NCBI RefSeq assembly: GCF_032335695.1
Contig: NZ_JACTOJ010000043.1
Coordinates: 1-17,149 of the forward strand
Direction of reading: 5' to 3'
Length of the DNA: 17,149 bases
Origin: JACTOJ01 sp032335695
GTDB taxonomy: Bacteria; Bacillota; Clostridia; Clostridiales; Clostridiaceae
The notes under the pieces were generated by a model, which was not told the DNA's origin, ran no database searches, and saw only the letters and a program-made list of their open reading frames with translations. The position numbers were made by a program, and so were the translations under genes. Positions 6,246 through 13,186 of this stretch are shown here, in pieces (the first letter of the stretch is position 1; the number at the start of each line of letters is the position of its first letter).

Positions 6246-6274
6246 ATGTTAGAAAGAACAGATTACAGAATCAA
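6246..6274 (-). promoter_or_regulatory. Predicted promoter, family A copy 2 (ardC-like operon)
   Basis: On the minus strand TTGATT and TAACAT are 17 nt apart, in the context AAAAAATAGTTGATTCTGTA. Downstream, at about 6176-6184 on the plus strand, the transcript contains an unused GAAGGAGG with no start codon after it, then AAGAAAGAGATTTT. Both motifs recur in the other family A leaders. Confidence 0.55.
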
Positions 6275-6341
6275 CTATTTTTTACCAATGGAACTATAAA
6301 GAGAAAAATAAAGAAAAGAGGGGAGGGAGTGTTTATCATAA

Positions 6342-6384
6342 GCATAGGCAACGCAGAGCGTTGCTGATGGTGTAGGAAGAATTG
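6342..6384. repeat. Intergenic hairpin repeat, copy 1 (GCAACGC-AGA-GCGTTGC)
   Basis: A 7-bp stem with a three-base loop (6348-6364) inside a roughly 40-bp block beginning GCATAGGCAACGC. The second copy is at 7696-7737. Each lies between a terminator and the next minus-strand promoter. The gap 6094-6487 otherwise holds the ardC promoter and leader. Confidence 0.75.
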
Positions 6385-6461
6385 CAGAGTTTTGATACAT
6401 CTTGCTAAAGTGTTATATAAAACAACATATAGCAAAATTAAATCAATTTTAGGGTATAAAA

Positions 6462-6485
6462 AAAAGCAAGTATTAACTTGCTTTT
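6462..6485 (-). terminator. Terminator of the 368-residue exported protein gene
   Basis: AAAAGCAAGT pairs with ACTTGCTTTT over ATTA; on the minus strand eight T residues follow. It lies 3 bp beyond the stop codon. Confidence 0.88.
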
Positions 6486-6487
6486 AA

Positions 6488-7594
6488 TTAAAGTGCATTT
6501 TTTAGTTTTAATATATTTTTAACTATTGCGGTTGGGCTTGTAGGATTAATTAAATCTGCAACGGTATTTACAGTAGCAACAGTATTTCTTTGTTTTATGT
6601 ACTCAGGAGTTGCCTTATCCTGTGCAACTTTATCTTTCATTCCTGTAATACTATCTATAAAATCGGTATTAGCACTTGTATTTAAATTATACGTTTTTAC
6701 TTTTTGCTTTTGCTTGTTTGCATTTAAGTTTTGTGCATTTTCTATACTTTGTTTGTCTACATCGTTTTTTATACTATTAAATTGTTGTAAAAAAGCCGAT
6801 GCTTCGGGATTTAGTTTAGAAATTTTTTCTGGTGGAACATAAATTCCATAACACAAATCAAGTACTGCATCTCCATCATCTATTAACTTAGCATTCTTTT
6901 TGTTTCCTTCTTTTATTGTGTCTTTTTCTACGGATATTTCTGCTTGTCTATCAGTTATCTTTGAAGAAGGTTTATAATACCATTCGGGAACAGAAGATGC
7001 AGGTGCTTCAAAATTATCTAAACTAAATTGACCTTGTAATGCTTTTTGGAAGGCAGAATCTCCTGCACTTACACCTGCTGATGCCAAAGACTTTTTACCA
7101 TCAACAGTAGAGGCATTATTTGATACTGCACCATTATACATAGCACTTGCGTTTTTATCAAAGTTAGATAATTTACTTCTTATTTGGTCAACAGGAATTG
7201 AGGAACTTGGTAAATTTGCTTTTGCACTTGCATATTGGTTATTTATATCCGCAAATAGTGTATCTTTATTACTTGCAGATAAAGTTGGATTAGGAAGTTC
7301 AACCTTTTTACCATAACCCTCTTTAGTCAAATCAACTGTTCCTTTTGTAAAATCAGACTCCATTTTTCCAAAGCCCGAAGTATCTAATTCAGGTAATGTT
7401 TGAAGTTTAGGTAAATCAGGTAAGTTTCCTTCCTTATTTATGTTAGTTCTTAACTCTTTAAACGTAGTTGAAAGAGTAGAAGTTTGCAAAGGTTTTAATT
7501 GTGGTGTAGATAATTTAGGTAAATCTTGTGCAAACACAGGTGTTGTATTTATTAACATAGCAATTATAGTTATTATTGTTATTTTCTTATTCAT
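6488..7594 (-). CDS. Exported protein of unknown function, 368 residues
   Basis: A clear signal peptide starts the protein: MNKK, a hydrophobic stretch and a probable cut after VFA (residue 22). The mature part is polar and rich in Asn, Lys, Ser and Thr, with no further membrane segment. It begins with two related Leu/Pro motifs (DLPKLSTPQLKPL at 24-36 and DLPKLQTLPELD near 60). One cysteine lies in the LDLCYGIYVPPEKISKL segment (near 248). I recognise no domain. GGGGG 7 nt before ATG sets the start, and a strong promoter lies at 7630-7658. With its neighbour at 7837 it may act at the cell surface, possibly in transfer or attachment, but nothing in the sequence proves this. Confidence 0.75.
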   Translation of the reverse strand: MNKKITIITIIAMLINTTPVFAQDLPKLSTPQLKPLQTSTLSTTFKELRTNINKEGNLPDLPKLQTLPELDTSGFGKMESDFTKGTVDLTKEGYGKKVELPNPTLSASNKDTLFADINNQYASAKANLPSSSIPVDQIRSKLSNFDKNASAMYNGAVSNNASTVDGKKSLASAGVSAGDSAFQKALQGQFSLDNFEAPASSVPEWYYKPSSKITDRQAEISVEKDTIKEGNKKNAKLIDDGDAVLDLCYGIYVPPEKISKLNPEASAFLQQFNSIKNDVDKQSIENAQNLNANKQKQKVKTYNLNTSANTDFIDSITGMKDKVAQDKATPEYIKQRNTVATVNTVADLINPTSPTAIVKNILKLKNAL

Positions 7595-7613
7595 GTTATC
7601 GCCCCCTTAATAA

Positions 7614-7668
7614 TTTTAATTATAAGAAAATAATATTTAATAAAGAATTGTTTTTCAAATTTTTTTAA
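7614..7668 (-). promoter_or_regulatory. Promoter, family B copy 1 (368-residue exported protein)
   Basis: On the minus strand TTGAAA (7653-7658) and TATTAT (7630-7635) are 17 nt apart. About 51 of 55 bases, including the spacer and an A-tract upstream, match the promoter at 13097-13151. Spacer conservation suggests a shared regulator or a recent duplication. Confidence 0.8.
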
Positions 7669-7695
7669 AAAATATAAATATAGTTTTTAAAAAAA

Positions 7696-7737
7696 GCATA
7701 AGCAACGCATAGCGTTGCATGGTGTAAGGGAAAATTG
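7696..7737. repeat. Intergenic hairpin repeat, copy 2 (GCAACGC-ATA-GCGTTGC)
   Basis: The 7-bp stem at 7702-7718 sits in a block matching 6342-6384, including GCATA before it and ATGGTGTA after it. The sequence on to the terminator at about 7790-7838 also resembles 6436-6485, so about 150 bp of intergenic DNA appears duplicated. Confidence 0.75.
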
Positions 7738-7817
7738 GCTTTTTTCGTTCAATTATGCTTTATTGACTATTAAATCTCTATAAAACAAAATTTAATCAAT
7801 TCTTTAGAGCATAAAAA

Positions 7818-7838
7818 AAGCAAGTATAAACCTTGCTT
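7818..7838 (-). terminator. Terminator of the 293-residue exported protein gene
   Basis: AAGCAAG pairs with CTTGCTT and T residues follow on the minus strand. It overlaps the stop codon and is a diverged copy of the terminator at 6462-6485. Confidence 0.75.
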
Positions 7839-8718
7839 ATTTAATCATAATGTCTAACATTTGTTGCTGTTGCTCTTGTTGGAATTGTTGCATATTTTCT
7901 TGTAACTCTTGTTGCTGTTCTTGTTGCATTAGTGTATCAAGTGTGAAGTTTTCTTGCATATCTAAATGCTCTTCTTCTTTTTTAGTAAAATCTGTTGCTA
8001 TTTCTAATTTATTTTCCATTAATTCTAATTGTAAATTATAATCTGTTGTCCAATCCTTTTCACCCATAGCATTATAACTTGGCTCATTTTCATTAACCTT
8101 ATTTTCGTATTTATCGGTATCAAATTTATCTAAAAAGTTAGATTTACCATCTAAAAAATCGAATTGCTTTTCAAGAGTTTCTATAGGATGTATGGTTTCA
8201 TTAATTTTATTACTTGCGGTTCTTATAGCATCATCTATTGGGTGTAATATACTTTCCATAGTGTCGGTAATAGTATTTGCAAGAAATTCTGTTGCTATAT
8301 CATTAAATCCAAACCCATCCTCCCCAGGCTTTGAAATAAAGTCATACCCATTATCACTTCTAAAAAAAATTAAATTGTCATTACCAAATAAGTCATTCAT
8401 TATCTTTGTGCCAAAATCTATTGATTCCTTTGGCTTAAAATCTTCTATATTATCACTTATACCGCTTGCTTTATTAAATAACTCTTCTTTAGACATTCCT
8501 TCAGTAGAAAATCCATTATCTTTTATAAAATCTTTAAGCATATCAAATTTTTCAGCCACAACCGCTGTAGTTGTTGCATCTGCAGTTGCAACTTTTACTA
8601 ATAATGCAAGTAATGGGTTAGCACTACTTTGTTTAACAGGTGTCAAACAAATAACGAAAAATAATGTAAATATAGTTGTTAGTAAAATGCTTTTAATTAT
8701 CTTATGTTTCTTATTCAT
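7837..8718 (-). CDS. Exported protein with Gln-rich coiled tail, 293 residues
   Basis: The N terminus is MNKKHKIIK followed by a hydrophobic segment (9-27) and a probable cleavage near SSA33. A second, weaker hydrophobic stretch follows (NPLLALLVKVATADA). The middle is Asp/Asn/Lys-rich. The last 40 residues are dominated by Gln and Glu, with several runs of three or four Gln, predicted as a coiled coil and encoded by TTG/TTC-rich repeats that may vary in length. AAGGAGG 9 nt upstream sets the start. The leader GGAGGCTGATAAC is shared almost exactly with the tyrosine recombinase gene. Promoter at 8749-8777. I recognise no family; a surface or secretion-complex protein is the best guess. Confidence 0.7.
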   Translation of the reverse strand: MNKKHKIIKSILLTTIFTLFFVICLTPVKQSSANPLLALLVKVATADATTTAVVAEKFDMLKDFIKDNGFSTEGMSKEELFNKASGISDNIEDFKPKESIDFGTKIMNDLFGNDNLIFFRSDNGYDFISKPGEDGFGFNDIATEFLANTITDTMESILHPIDDAIRTASNKINETIHPIETLEKQFDFLDGKSNFLDKFDTDKYENKVNENEPSYNAMGEKDWTTDYNLQLELMENKLEIATDFTKKEEEHLDMQENFTLDTLMQQEQQQELQENMQQFQQEQQQQMLDIMIK

Positions 8719-8748
8719 GTTATCAGCCTCCTTTATTACTTTTTTAAA

Positions 8749-8777
8749 ATAATAATAAGTAAAGGATAAGTTTTCAA
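8749..8777 (-). promoter_or_regulatory. Promoter, family B copy 2 (293-residue exported protein)
   Basis: On the minus strand TTGAAA and TATTAT are 17 nt apart, with an A7 tract upstream as in the other family B promoters. The spacer is more diverged but keeps TCCTTT in place of TTCTTT. Confidence 0.65.
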
Positions 8778-8797
8778 ATTTTTTTATATCTAATGAG

Positions 8798-8826
8798 AAA
8801 AAGAGCAGCGGATCGCTGCTCTTTTT
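8798..8826. terminator. Very strong bidirectional terminator
   Basis: AAAAAGAGCAGCG pairs perfectly with CGCTGCTCTTTTT over a GAT triloop (13-bp stem), with T-tracts on both strands. No gene ends here on either strand, so it most likely ends the minus-strand transcript from the promoter at 9091-9119. Confidence 0.85.
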
Positions 8827-9084
8827 ACCGTAATACTTATGATATTTTTATACAAATAAGACAAAATTTACTCTTTCTTATTTTAAATAAAATCAAAATT
8901 CCTCCTTCAGGGCATTTTTAAATGAAATGGGAGGAAATCTCCCATGTGTCTATACTTTATTTAATATAATGATACTTTTATATGTTATTACTATTTCTGT
9001 TCTATAAGTTAAAGATACTTCATTTTTTTAAAATCAAAAAAAACTCTAATTTTTTATTAAAAAACAAATGTACATTTTGTTTAT
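8798..9084 (-). ncRNA. Candidate orphan RNA or leader-peptide transcript
   Basis: A family A promoter (9091-9119) and a strong terminator (8798-8826) bound about 290 nt with no normal gene. The predicted RNA contains GGGAG-GAAAT-CTCCC (plus strand 8929-8943) and an alternative TTCCTCC/GGAGGAA pairing that would hide the GAAGGAGG site, a typical switch arrangement. A 12-codon frame (MGDFLPFHLKMP) ends just where GAAGGAGG begins. The motifs GAAGGAGG and AAGAAAGAG are shared with the two other family A leaders. It could be a small RNA, a remnant leader or an attenuator. Confidence 0.35.
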
Positions 9085-9090
9085 GTCTTA

Positions 9091-9119
9091 ATTGTAAGTA
9101 TATCCCATACAGGAATCAA
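9091..9119 (-). promoter_or_regulatory. Predicted promoter, family A copy 3 (orphan transcript)
   Basis: On the minus strand TTGATT and TACAAT are 17 nt apart in the context AAAAACAGTTGATTCCTGTA, nearly the same as the ardC promoter context. It points away from the resolvase. Confidence 0.55.
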
Positions 9120-9233
9120 CTGTTTTTACAGATATTTTGTTTTATTTGTATATTCCGTAAAAGTAAACTCAAGCAAACTATTAATTTATATCTTTTTTCT
9201 ATTGTTTTTTCTATAAAAAATAACACTATTTTT

Positions 9234-9263
9234 TTCCGTAAAAAAAGTTGAAGTTTTACGGAA
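9234..9263. promoter_or_regulatory. 10-bp inverted repeat, candidate resolvase binding site
   Basis: TTCCGTAAAA (9234-9243) and TTTTACGGAA (9254-9263) are perfect inverted repeats with a 10-nt spacer. An extra TTCCGTAAAA lies at 9153-9162. The site ends 46 bp before the resolvase ATG, where family members usually bind their own res site and repress themselves. Confidence 0.5.
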
Positions 9264-9308
9264 GATGTGGTTCAATTGGATTCAATAAATTTAAAGGGGG
9301 CTGATATT

Positions 9309-9911
9309 ATGGGAAATATATATGGTTACATAAGAATCTCTAGTTCTACGCAACGAGAGGACAGGCAGGTGGATGCTTTATTAAAATATGTAGAAGAAAA
9401 AAATCTTTTTATAGATAAGCAAAGCGGAAAGGATTTTAGTAGAGAAAATTACCAAATCTTAAAGAGGATAGTAAAGAAAGACGATGTCGTTTATGTTAAA
9501 TCTTTAGACCGTTTGGGAAGAAATAAGATACAAACTAAAGAAGAATTAGAATACTTTAGAAAAGAAGGTATTAAAATAAAAGTATTAGATATCCCCACTA
9601 CAATGCAGGATTTTCCAAAAGAACAAGCATGGATAGGAGAAATGGTAAATAATATTTTATTAGAGGTATTAAGTACAATTGCTGAACAAGAGAGAATCAC
9701 CACCAGAGAAAGACAAAAAGAGGGGTATGAGGCATGTAAGGCTAGAGGGCAAAAGTTCGGCAGACCACAGGCTCAAAAGCCAAAGTCGTGGGATAAATAT
9801 TATAAGTTATATATAGATGGAAAGATAACAAGTACAGAATTTATGCGTTTAGTAAATCTTAAAAAGACTACATTTTATAAACTTTTAAGCATGGAAAAAG
9901 ACACTAAGTAA
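9309..9911 (+). CDS. Small serine recombinase (resolvase/invertase family)
   Basis: This 200-residue protein has the usual resolvase size. The nucleophile is Ser11 in GYIRISSS, with catalytic arginines in SLDRLGRN (68, 71) and the long E-helix around LEVLSTIAEQERITTRERQ. A C-terminal helix-turn-helix (about 165-195, STEFMRLVNLKKTTFYKLL) follows a KFGRP hinge. I chose ATG 9309 over the upstream ATG at 9267 because AAAGGGGG lies 8 nt before it and the motif Y-x-R-x-S then sits at the normal distance from the start. It probably resolves multimers or cointegrates; an invertase role is possible. Inverted repeats upstream are candidate binding sites. A terminator overlaps its stop codon. Confidence 0.9.
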   Translation: MGNIYGYIRISSSTQREDRQVDALLKYVEEKNLFIDKQSGKDFSRENYQILKRIVKKDDVVYVKSLDRLGRNKIQTKEELEYFRKEGIKIKVLDIPTTMQDFPKEQAWIGEMVNNILLEVLSTIAEQERITTRERQKEGYEACKARGQKFGRPQAQKPKSWDKYYKLYIDGKITSTEFMRLVNLKKTTFYKLLSMEKDTK

Positions 9912-9924
9912 ATAGTGTCTTTTT
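9895..9924 (+). terminator. Resolvase terminator
   Basis: AAAAAGACACTA pairs with TAGTGTCTTTTT over AGTAAA and runs into T residues. The stop codon lies in the loop. Confidence 0.88.
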
Positions 9925-9979
9925 TACGTTAACCTTATAAGAATATATGTTCTATTATCTAGTAAATTTAGATGCTTTG

Positions 9980-9988
9980 TGATATAAT
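9980..9988 (+). promoter_or_regulatory. Extended -10 promoter of the restriction-modification operon
   Basis: TG-A-TATAAT (9980-9988) is a perfect extended -10. No good -35 is visible, which extended -10 promoters tolerate. AGAA/TTCT dyad just upstream (about 9940-9953) could be an operator. Confidence 0.6.
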
Positions 9989-10024
9989 TTGCATAGTAAA
10001 TTATTCTGGTAAGGAGGTAAAACA

Positions 10025-10855
10025 TTGAAAAAGAATTTATTAGTTCAACCATTTCTTAAATGGGCTGGTGGTAAAAGACAACTATTACCAGAATTAAATA
10101 AGTATATTCCATTAAAATATAAGACTTATTATGAGCCTTTCGTAGGGGCAGGGGCATTACTCTTTGACTTACAACCTAAAAAGGCAGTAATTAATGATGT
10201 TAATTCAGAGTTAATAAATTGCTATAACATAATTAAAGATTCATTAGACGAGTTAATTGAAGATTTAAAAAAACATCAAAATATACCTGAATACTATTAT
10301 GAAATTAGGGAATTGGATAGAAAGCCTGAGTTTCAGCAATTAACTCAAATAGAAAGAGCGTCAAGAATTATATATTTAAATAAGACTTGTTTCAATGGTT
10401 TATTTAGAGTTAATTCACAAGGTCAGTATAATGTACCTTTTGGAAATTATAAAAATCCTAAGATTTTAGATGAAGTTGTTCTAAAAGCAGTACATAACTT
10501 TTTGAATTCATCTAATATTACTATTACAAATGGAGATTTTGAGGAAGTTGTAAGAGGTGCTAAAAAGGGAGACTTTATCTATTTTGACCCTCCATATGAC
10601 CCAGTAAGTGATTCAAGCAGTTTTACAGGTTATTCTTTAGATGGATTTAGTAGAGACGAACAAAGAAGATTAAAGGATGTTTTTGATAGACTTAATAAAA
10701 AAGGATGTTTTGTTTTATTAAGTAATTCTGCAACAGATTTTATAAAAGATTTATATAAGGATTATAGAATAGAAATTGTTTCAGCGAGCCGAAATATTAA
10801 TGCTGATGGTTTAAAAAGGGGAAAAGTTGATGAAGTGTTAGTAATGAATTACTAA
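10025..10855 (+). CDS. Adenine-N6 DNA methyltransferase, Dam/DpnM (D12) class
   Basis: This 276-residue enzyme carries the D12-class motifs in order. FLKWAGGKR (10-18) and EPFVGAGAL (37-45) bind S-adenosylmethionine, NKTCFNGLFRVN (119-130) is the conserved loop, and DPPY (188-191) is the catalytic motif, followed by SSFTGYSLDGFSRDEQ. It would methylate adenine, protecting sites from the downstream endonuclease. The resemblance to DpnII-group methylases suggests GATC or a related target, but specificity cannot be read from sequence. Translation starts at TTG: AAGGAGG lies 7 nt upstream and no ATG is nearby. The weaker start codon may tune expression. The endonuclease gene follows after 21 bp. 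Confidence 0.92.
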   Translation: MKKNLLVQPFLKWAGGKRQLLPELNKYIPLKYKTYYEPFVGAGALLFDLQPKKAVINDVNSELINCYNIIKDSLDELIEDLKKHQNIPEYYYEIRELDRKPEFQQLTQIERASRIIYLNKTCFNGLFRVNSQGQYNVPFGNYKNPKILDEVVLKAVHNFLNSSNITITNGDFEEVVRGAKKGDFIYFDPPYDPVSDSSSFTGYSLDGFSRDEQRRLKDVFDRLNKKGCFVLLSNSATDFIKDLYKDYRIEIVSASRNINADGLKRGKVDEVLVMNY

Positions 10856-10876
10856 ATTCAATTTGGGGGATAGGTT

Positions 10877-12172
10877 ATGGGTACAGAAAAGCCTACAAAG
10901 AATGATATTGCATGGGAGCAATTATTTGATAAATATAATATAGTAGATAAAATAAATACTAATGGTTTTTATGAGATACAATCTAAGGACATAAATGAAT
11001 TTAGGGAAAGTCGTTTAATGGCTAAGTTTGACCATAAAGTAAATTTACCAAGTATCTTCAAAAAGCATAAAATATCTATACTTCCTGTGAGTAGAAATAA
11101 ATATGTTTTAGGGCAGTTTCAAACTTATCATGATGTAAGATATAGTGAGGATATAGAGAATATCCCTATAAGTTTTCCTACGGACATACAAAGTATAGAT
11201 TTTAATGATTTATATTCAGAAAGTTCAGCAATTCATTGTGCCTATGTAAGTGGTATTATTAGTGATTTAATGCAAGAAGATGCTATTTTTACATTGGGCG
11301 GAAGAATGTCAACTAATACTTTCGACTTTAATATAAAAAGTAGCAATAAACTATTTCCTGTTAAGGTAGAAAACAGCCAATGTGAAATAGATGCAGGATT
11401 TGAAAGCGGTAATAAACTAATGATTCTTGAAGCAAAAAATTTTGAGGTTGAGGATTTTTTAGTTCGGCAATTATATTATCCTTATAGACTTTGGCAGGAT
11501 AAAGTTTCTAAAAAGGTAATACCTACTTTTATGACCTATTCAAATGATATTTTTAGTTTCTTTGAATATGAATTTACAGATAGTAACTTATATAATTCTC
11601 TAAGGCTTGTAAAACAGAAAAATTATATAATTGCACCTGAAAAAATAGAGTTGGGAGATATTTACCAAATACTAAATGATGTAAAATTAGTAGCAGAGCC
11701 TAAAGTTCCTTTCCCTCAAGCCAATAGGTTTGAGAGAGTAGTAGACCTTTTGGGTATTCTTTATAATAAGGACTTATCAAAGGATGAAATTACATCAAAT
11801 TATCAGTTTGCTAAAAGGCAAACCGATTATTATACAAACTCAGGAATTTACTTAGGTTTAGTTACTAAGTATAAGGACAAAGATACTAATGAAATAATGT
11901 ATACCTTGAGTGAAAAAGGTAGACAAGTTATGAAAATGAGATATAAGCAAAAGTATTTATATCTTGTTAGGTGCATATTAGAACACGAAAGTTTTAATGT
12001 AGCATTAAGACAATATTTTGATACTGCTCAGCCTTTAAATAAAGAGTCCTTATGCAGAGAGTTAATGGGATGCTATATATACAATGTGGACAAAGAGAGT
12101 AGCACATTACCTAGAAGAGCAGAGAGCGTTATGGCTTGGATAGATTGGATTTTAGATTTACCGAATAAGTAG
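10877..12172 (+). CDS. Probable type II restriction endonuclease, PD-(D/E)xK fold
   Basis: The 431-residue protein lies 21 bp after the methylase with its own GGGGGA ribosome site, the standard restriction-modification layout. A candidate active site is Asp172...Glu185-Ala-Lys187 in the segment EIDAGFES followed by KLMILEAKN, matching D-X(10-30)-ExK. The region 280-350 (FERVVDLLGILYNKDLSK onward) looks like a winged-helix DNA-binding or specificity domain with repeated sensing of helix-turn-helix character. It is much longer than DpnII or MboI (about 280 residues), so it is not an ordinary GATC enzyme of those groups. I recognise a similarity to unnamed type II endonucleases but not to a characterised specificity. 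Confidence 0.75.
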   Translation: MGTEKPTKNDIAWEQLFDKYNIVDKINTNGFYEIQSKDINEFRESRLMAKFDHKVNLPSIFKKHKISILPVSRNKYVLGQFQTYHDVRYSEDIENIPISFPTDIQSIDFNDLYSESSAIHCAYVSGIISDLMQEDAIFTLGGRMSTNTFDFNIKSSNKLFPVKVENSQCEIDAGFESGNKLMILEAKNFEVEDFLVRQLYYPYRLWQDKVSKKVIPTFMTYSNDIFSFFEYEFTDSNLYNSLRLVKQKNYIIAPEKIELGDIYQILNDVKLVAEPKVPFPQANRFERVVDLLGILYNKDLSKDEITSNYQFAKRQTDYYTNSGIYLGLVTKYKDKDTNEIMYTLSEKGRQVMKMRYKQKYLYLVRCILEHESFNVALRQYFDTAQPLNKESLCRELMGCYIYNVDKESSTLPRRAESVMAWIDWILDLPNK

Positions 12173-12301
12173 CATATTTAATAGTATATTTATTAAGATT
12201 TTATAATAAAACTTATAGGCTATATAATTAGTCCTATATTAAATTATACATTGGTAAAACATAATAAATATATTATATTTTTTAAGGAAAAAAAGCATAA
12301 G

Positions 12302-12332
12302 AAAAGAGATAGTTGGTTTCACTATCTCTTTT
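12302..12332. terminator. Convergent bidirectional terminator
   Basis: AAAAGAGATAGT pairs perfectly with ACTATCTCTTTT over a 7-nt loop. It serves the minus-strand exported-protein gene and probably the plus-strand endonuclease. Just left of it, AAAAAAAGCATAAG (about 12287-12301) matches the beginning of the intergenic hairpin repeats, which is cut short here. Confidence 0.85.
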
Positions 12333-12337
12333 ACTAT

Positions 12338-13069
12338 CTATTTAACTAATGAAGAAGTTGTGTCTATATCTGTTGTTTCAGATATTATTTTTTTTATAGG
12401 GCTTGGGTCAAATTTTTCTCCCTGTCTTAAGTAGATTTTAAAATCTTTCATTAAATAACTTTGCAAAATATCTTCTTGTTTTACAATAGTTTTCGAGGGA
12501 ACTTCTCCCTCTCTACTTATAAATCTTGCAACCATATAAATACCATCCTCATCCTCTTTTAGCCAATACTTTGTAGTTACAATTCTATTATAAAAATAGG
12601 TGGTTTCTGTTACTCTTGGTGTACTTGTAATATAGTAGTATCCGTTTCGGGGAGCGATAAAAGTAATTTGTTGTTTATCAAATCTCTCACCCAAAGTTTG
12701 GGTTATATTGCCTTCTGATTCTCCATAGGAAAATGTCCATTTCCAATCTTTACTAACGGTTGACTCTCGATTTTTAGTCGCTTGATTATCTGTAATAACA
12801 AGTCTATTACTATCATCAATCCAAGAGATACTACTATTAACTTTATCCCATAAAATTTTATCATACCATTGTTCTGTAGTTGGTGGCTTAGGCTTTGGAA
12901 TACTTGGCTTATTATTACTTCCTCCACTATTACTATTTTCCCCTGTATTAGCATTATTTCCATCTAAAACGCTTTTGTCACCAACAGCATAAGCCGTGGT
13001 ATTTATATTTATAGCACAGAAACTTATTACTAAAAACAAGACTATTAAACATTTATATTTCTTATTCAT
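12338..13069 (-). CDS. Exported protein of unknown function, 243 residues
   Basis: A typical signal peptide (1-29, MNKKYK then LIVLFLVISFCA, cut near AYA) is followed by a low-complexity Asn/Ser/Gly linker and a Pro/Lys segment (SIPKPKPPTTEQW, about 56-68). The remaining 175 residues form a likely beta-rich domain with many aromatic residues (EQWYDKILWDKV, ISWIDDSNRLVI, GYYYITSTPRVTETTYFYN). This architecture suits a secreted or surface domain on a flexible stalk, but no sorting motif is present. GGGAGG 9 nt before the ATG fixes the start. Its promoter is nearly identical to that of the exported-protein gene at 7594, so the two are probably coexpressed. No family is recognised. Confidence 0.72.
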   Translation of the reverse strand: MNKKYKCLIVLFLVISFCAININTTAYAVGDKSVLDGNNANTGENSNSGGSNNKPSIPKPKPPTTEQWYDKILWDKVNSSISWIDDSNRLVITDNQATKNRESTVSKDWKWTFSYGESEGNITQTLGERFDKQQITFIAPRNGYYYITSTPRVTETTYFYNRIVTTKYWLKEDEDGIYMVARFISREGEVPSKTIVKQEDILQSYLMKDFKIYLRQGEKFDPSPIKKIISETTDIDTTSSLVK

Positions 13070-13096
13070 TGCTATCTACCTCCCTCACAAATTGAA

Positions 13097-13151
13097 TTTT
13101 TATTATAAGAAAATAATATTTAAGAAAGAATTGATTTTCAACTTTTTTTGC
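13097..13151 (-). promoter_or_regulatory. Promoter, family B copy 3 (243-residue exported protein)
   Basis: On the minus strand TTGAAA (13136-13141) and TATTAT (13113-13118) are 17 nt apart. Nearly the whole 55-bp stretch matches 7614-7668. Confidence 0.8.
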
Positions 13152-13156
13152 ATAAA

Positions 13157-13186
13157 AAAATAAGTGTGATTAAACACACTTATTTT
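13157..13186 (-). terminator. Terminator of the lipoprotein gene
   Basis: A 12-bp stem (AAAATAAGTGTG with CACACTTATTTT) with loop ATTAAA; on the minus strand a T-rich tract follows. It overlaps the stop codon region. Confidence 0.82.

Noticed and set aside
7850..8041. Cys/Ser-rich plus-strand frame
   Set aside because: It is the antisense shadow of the Gln-rich tail of the exported protein on the minus strand.
8982..9251. 89-residue plus-strand open frame before the resolvase
   Set aside because: No ribosome site; Phe/Leu/Lys composition typical of AT-rich noncoding DNA; it overlaps the minus-strand promoter and the resolvase inverted repeat.
10025..12172. Phage-defence island beyond restriction-modification
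   Set aside because: Only a methylase and an endonuclease are present; neighbours are a resolvase and exported proteins, with no further recognisable defence gene.
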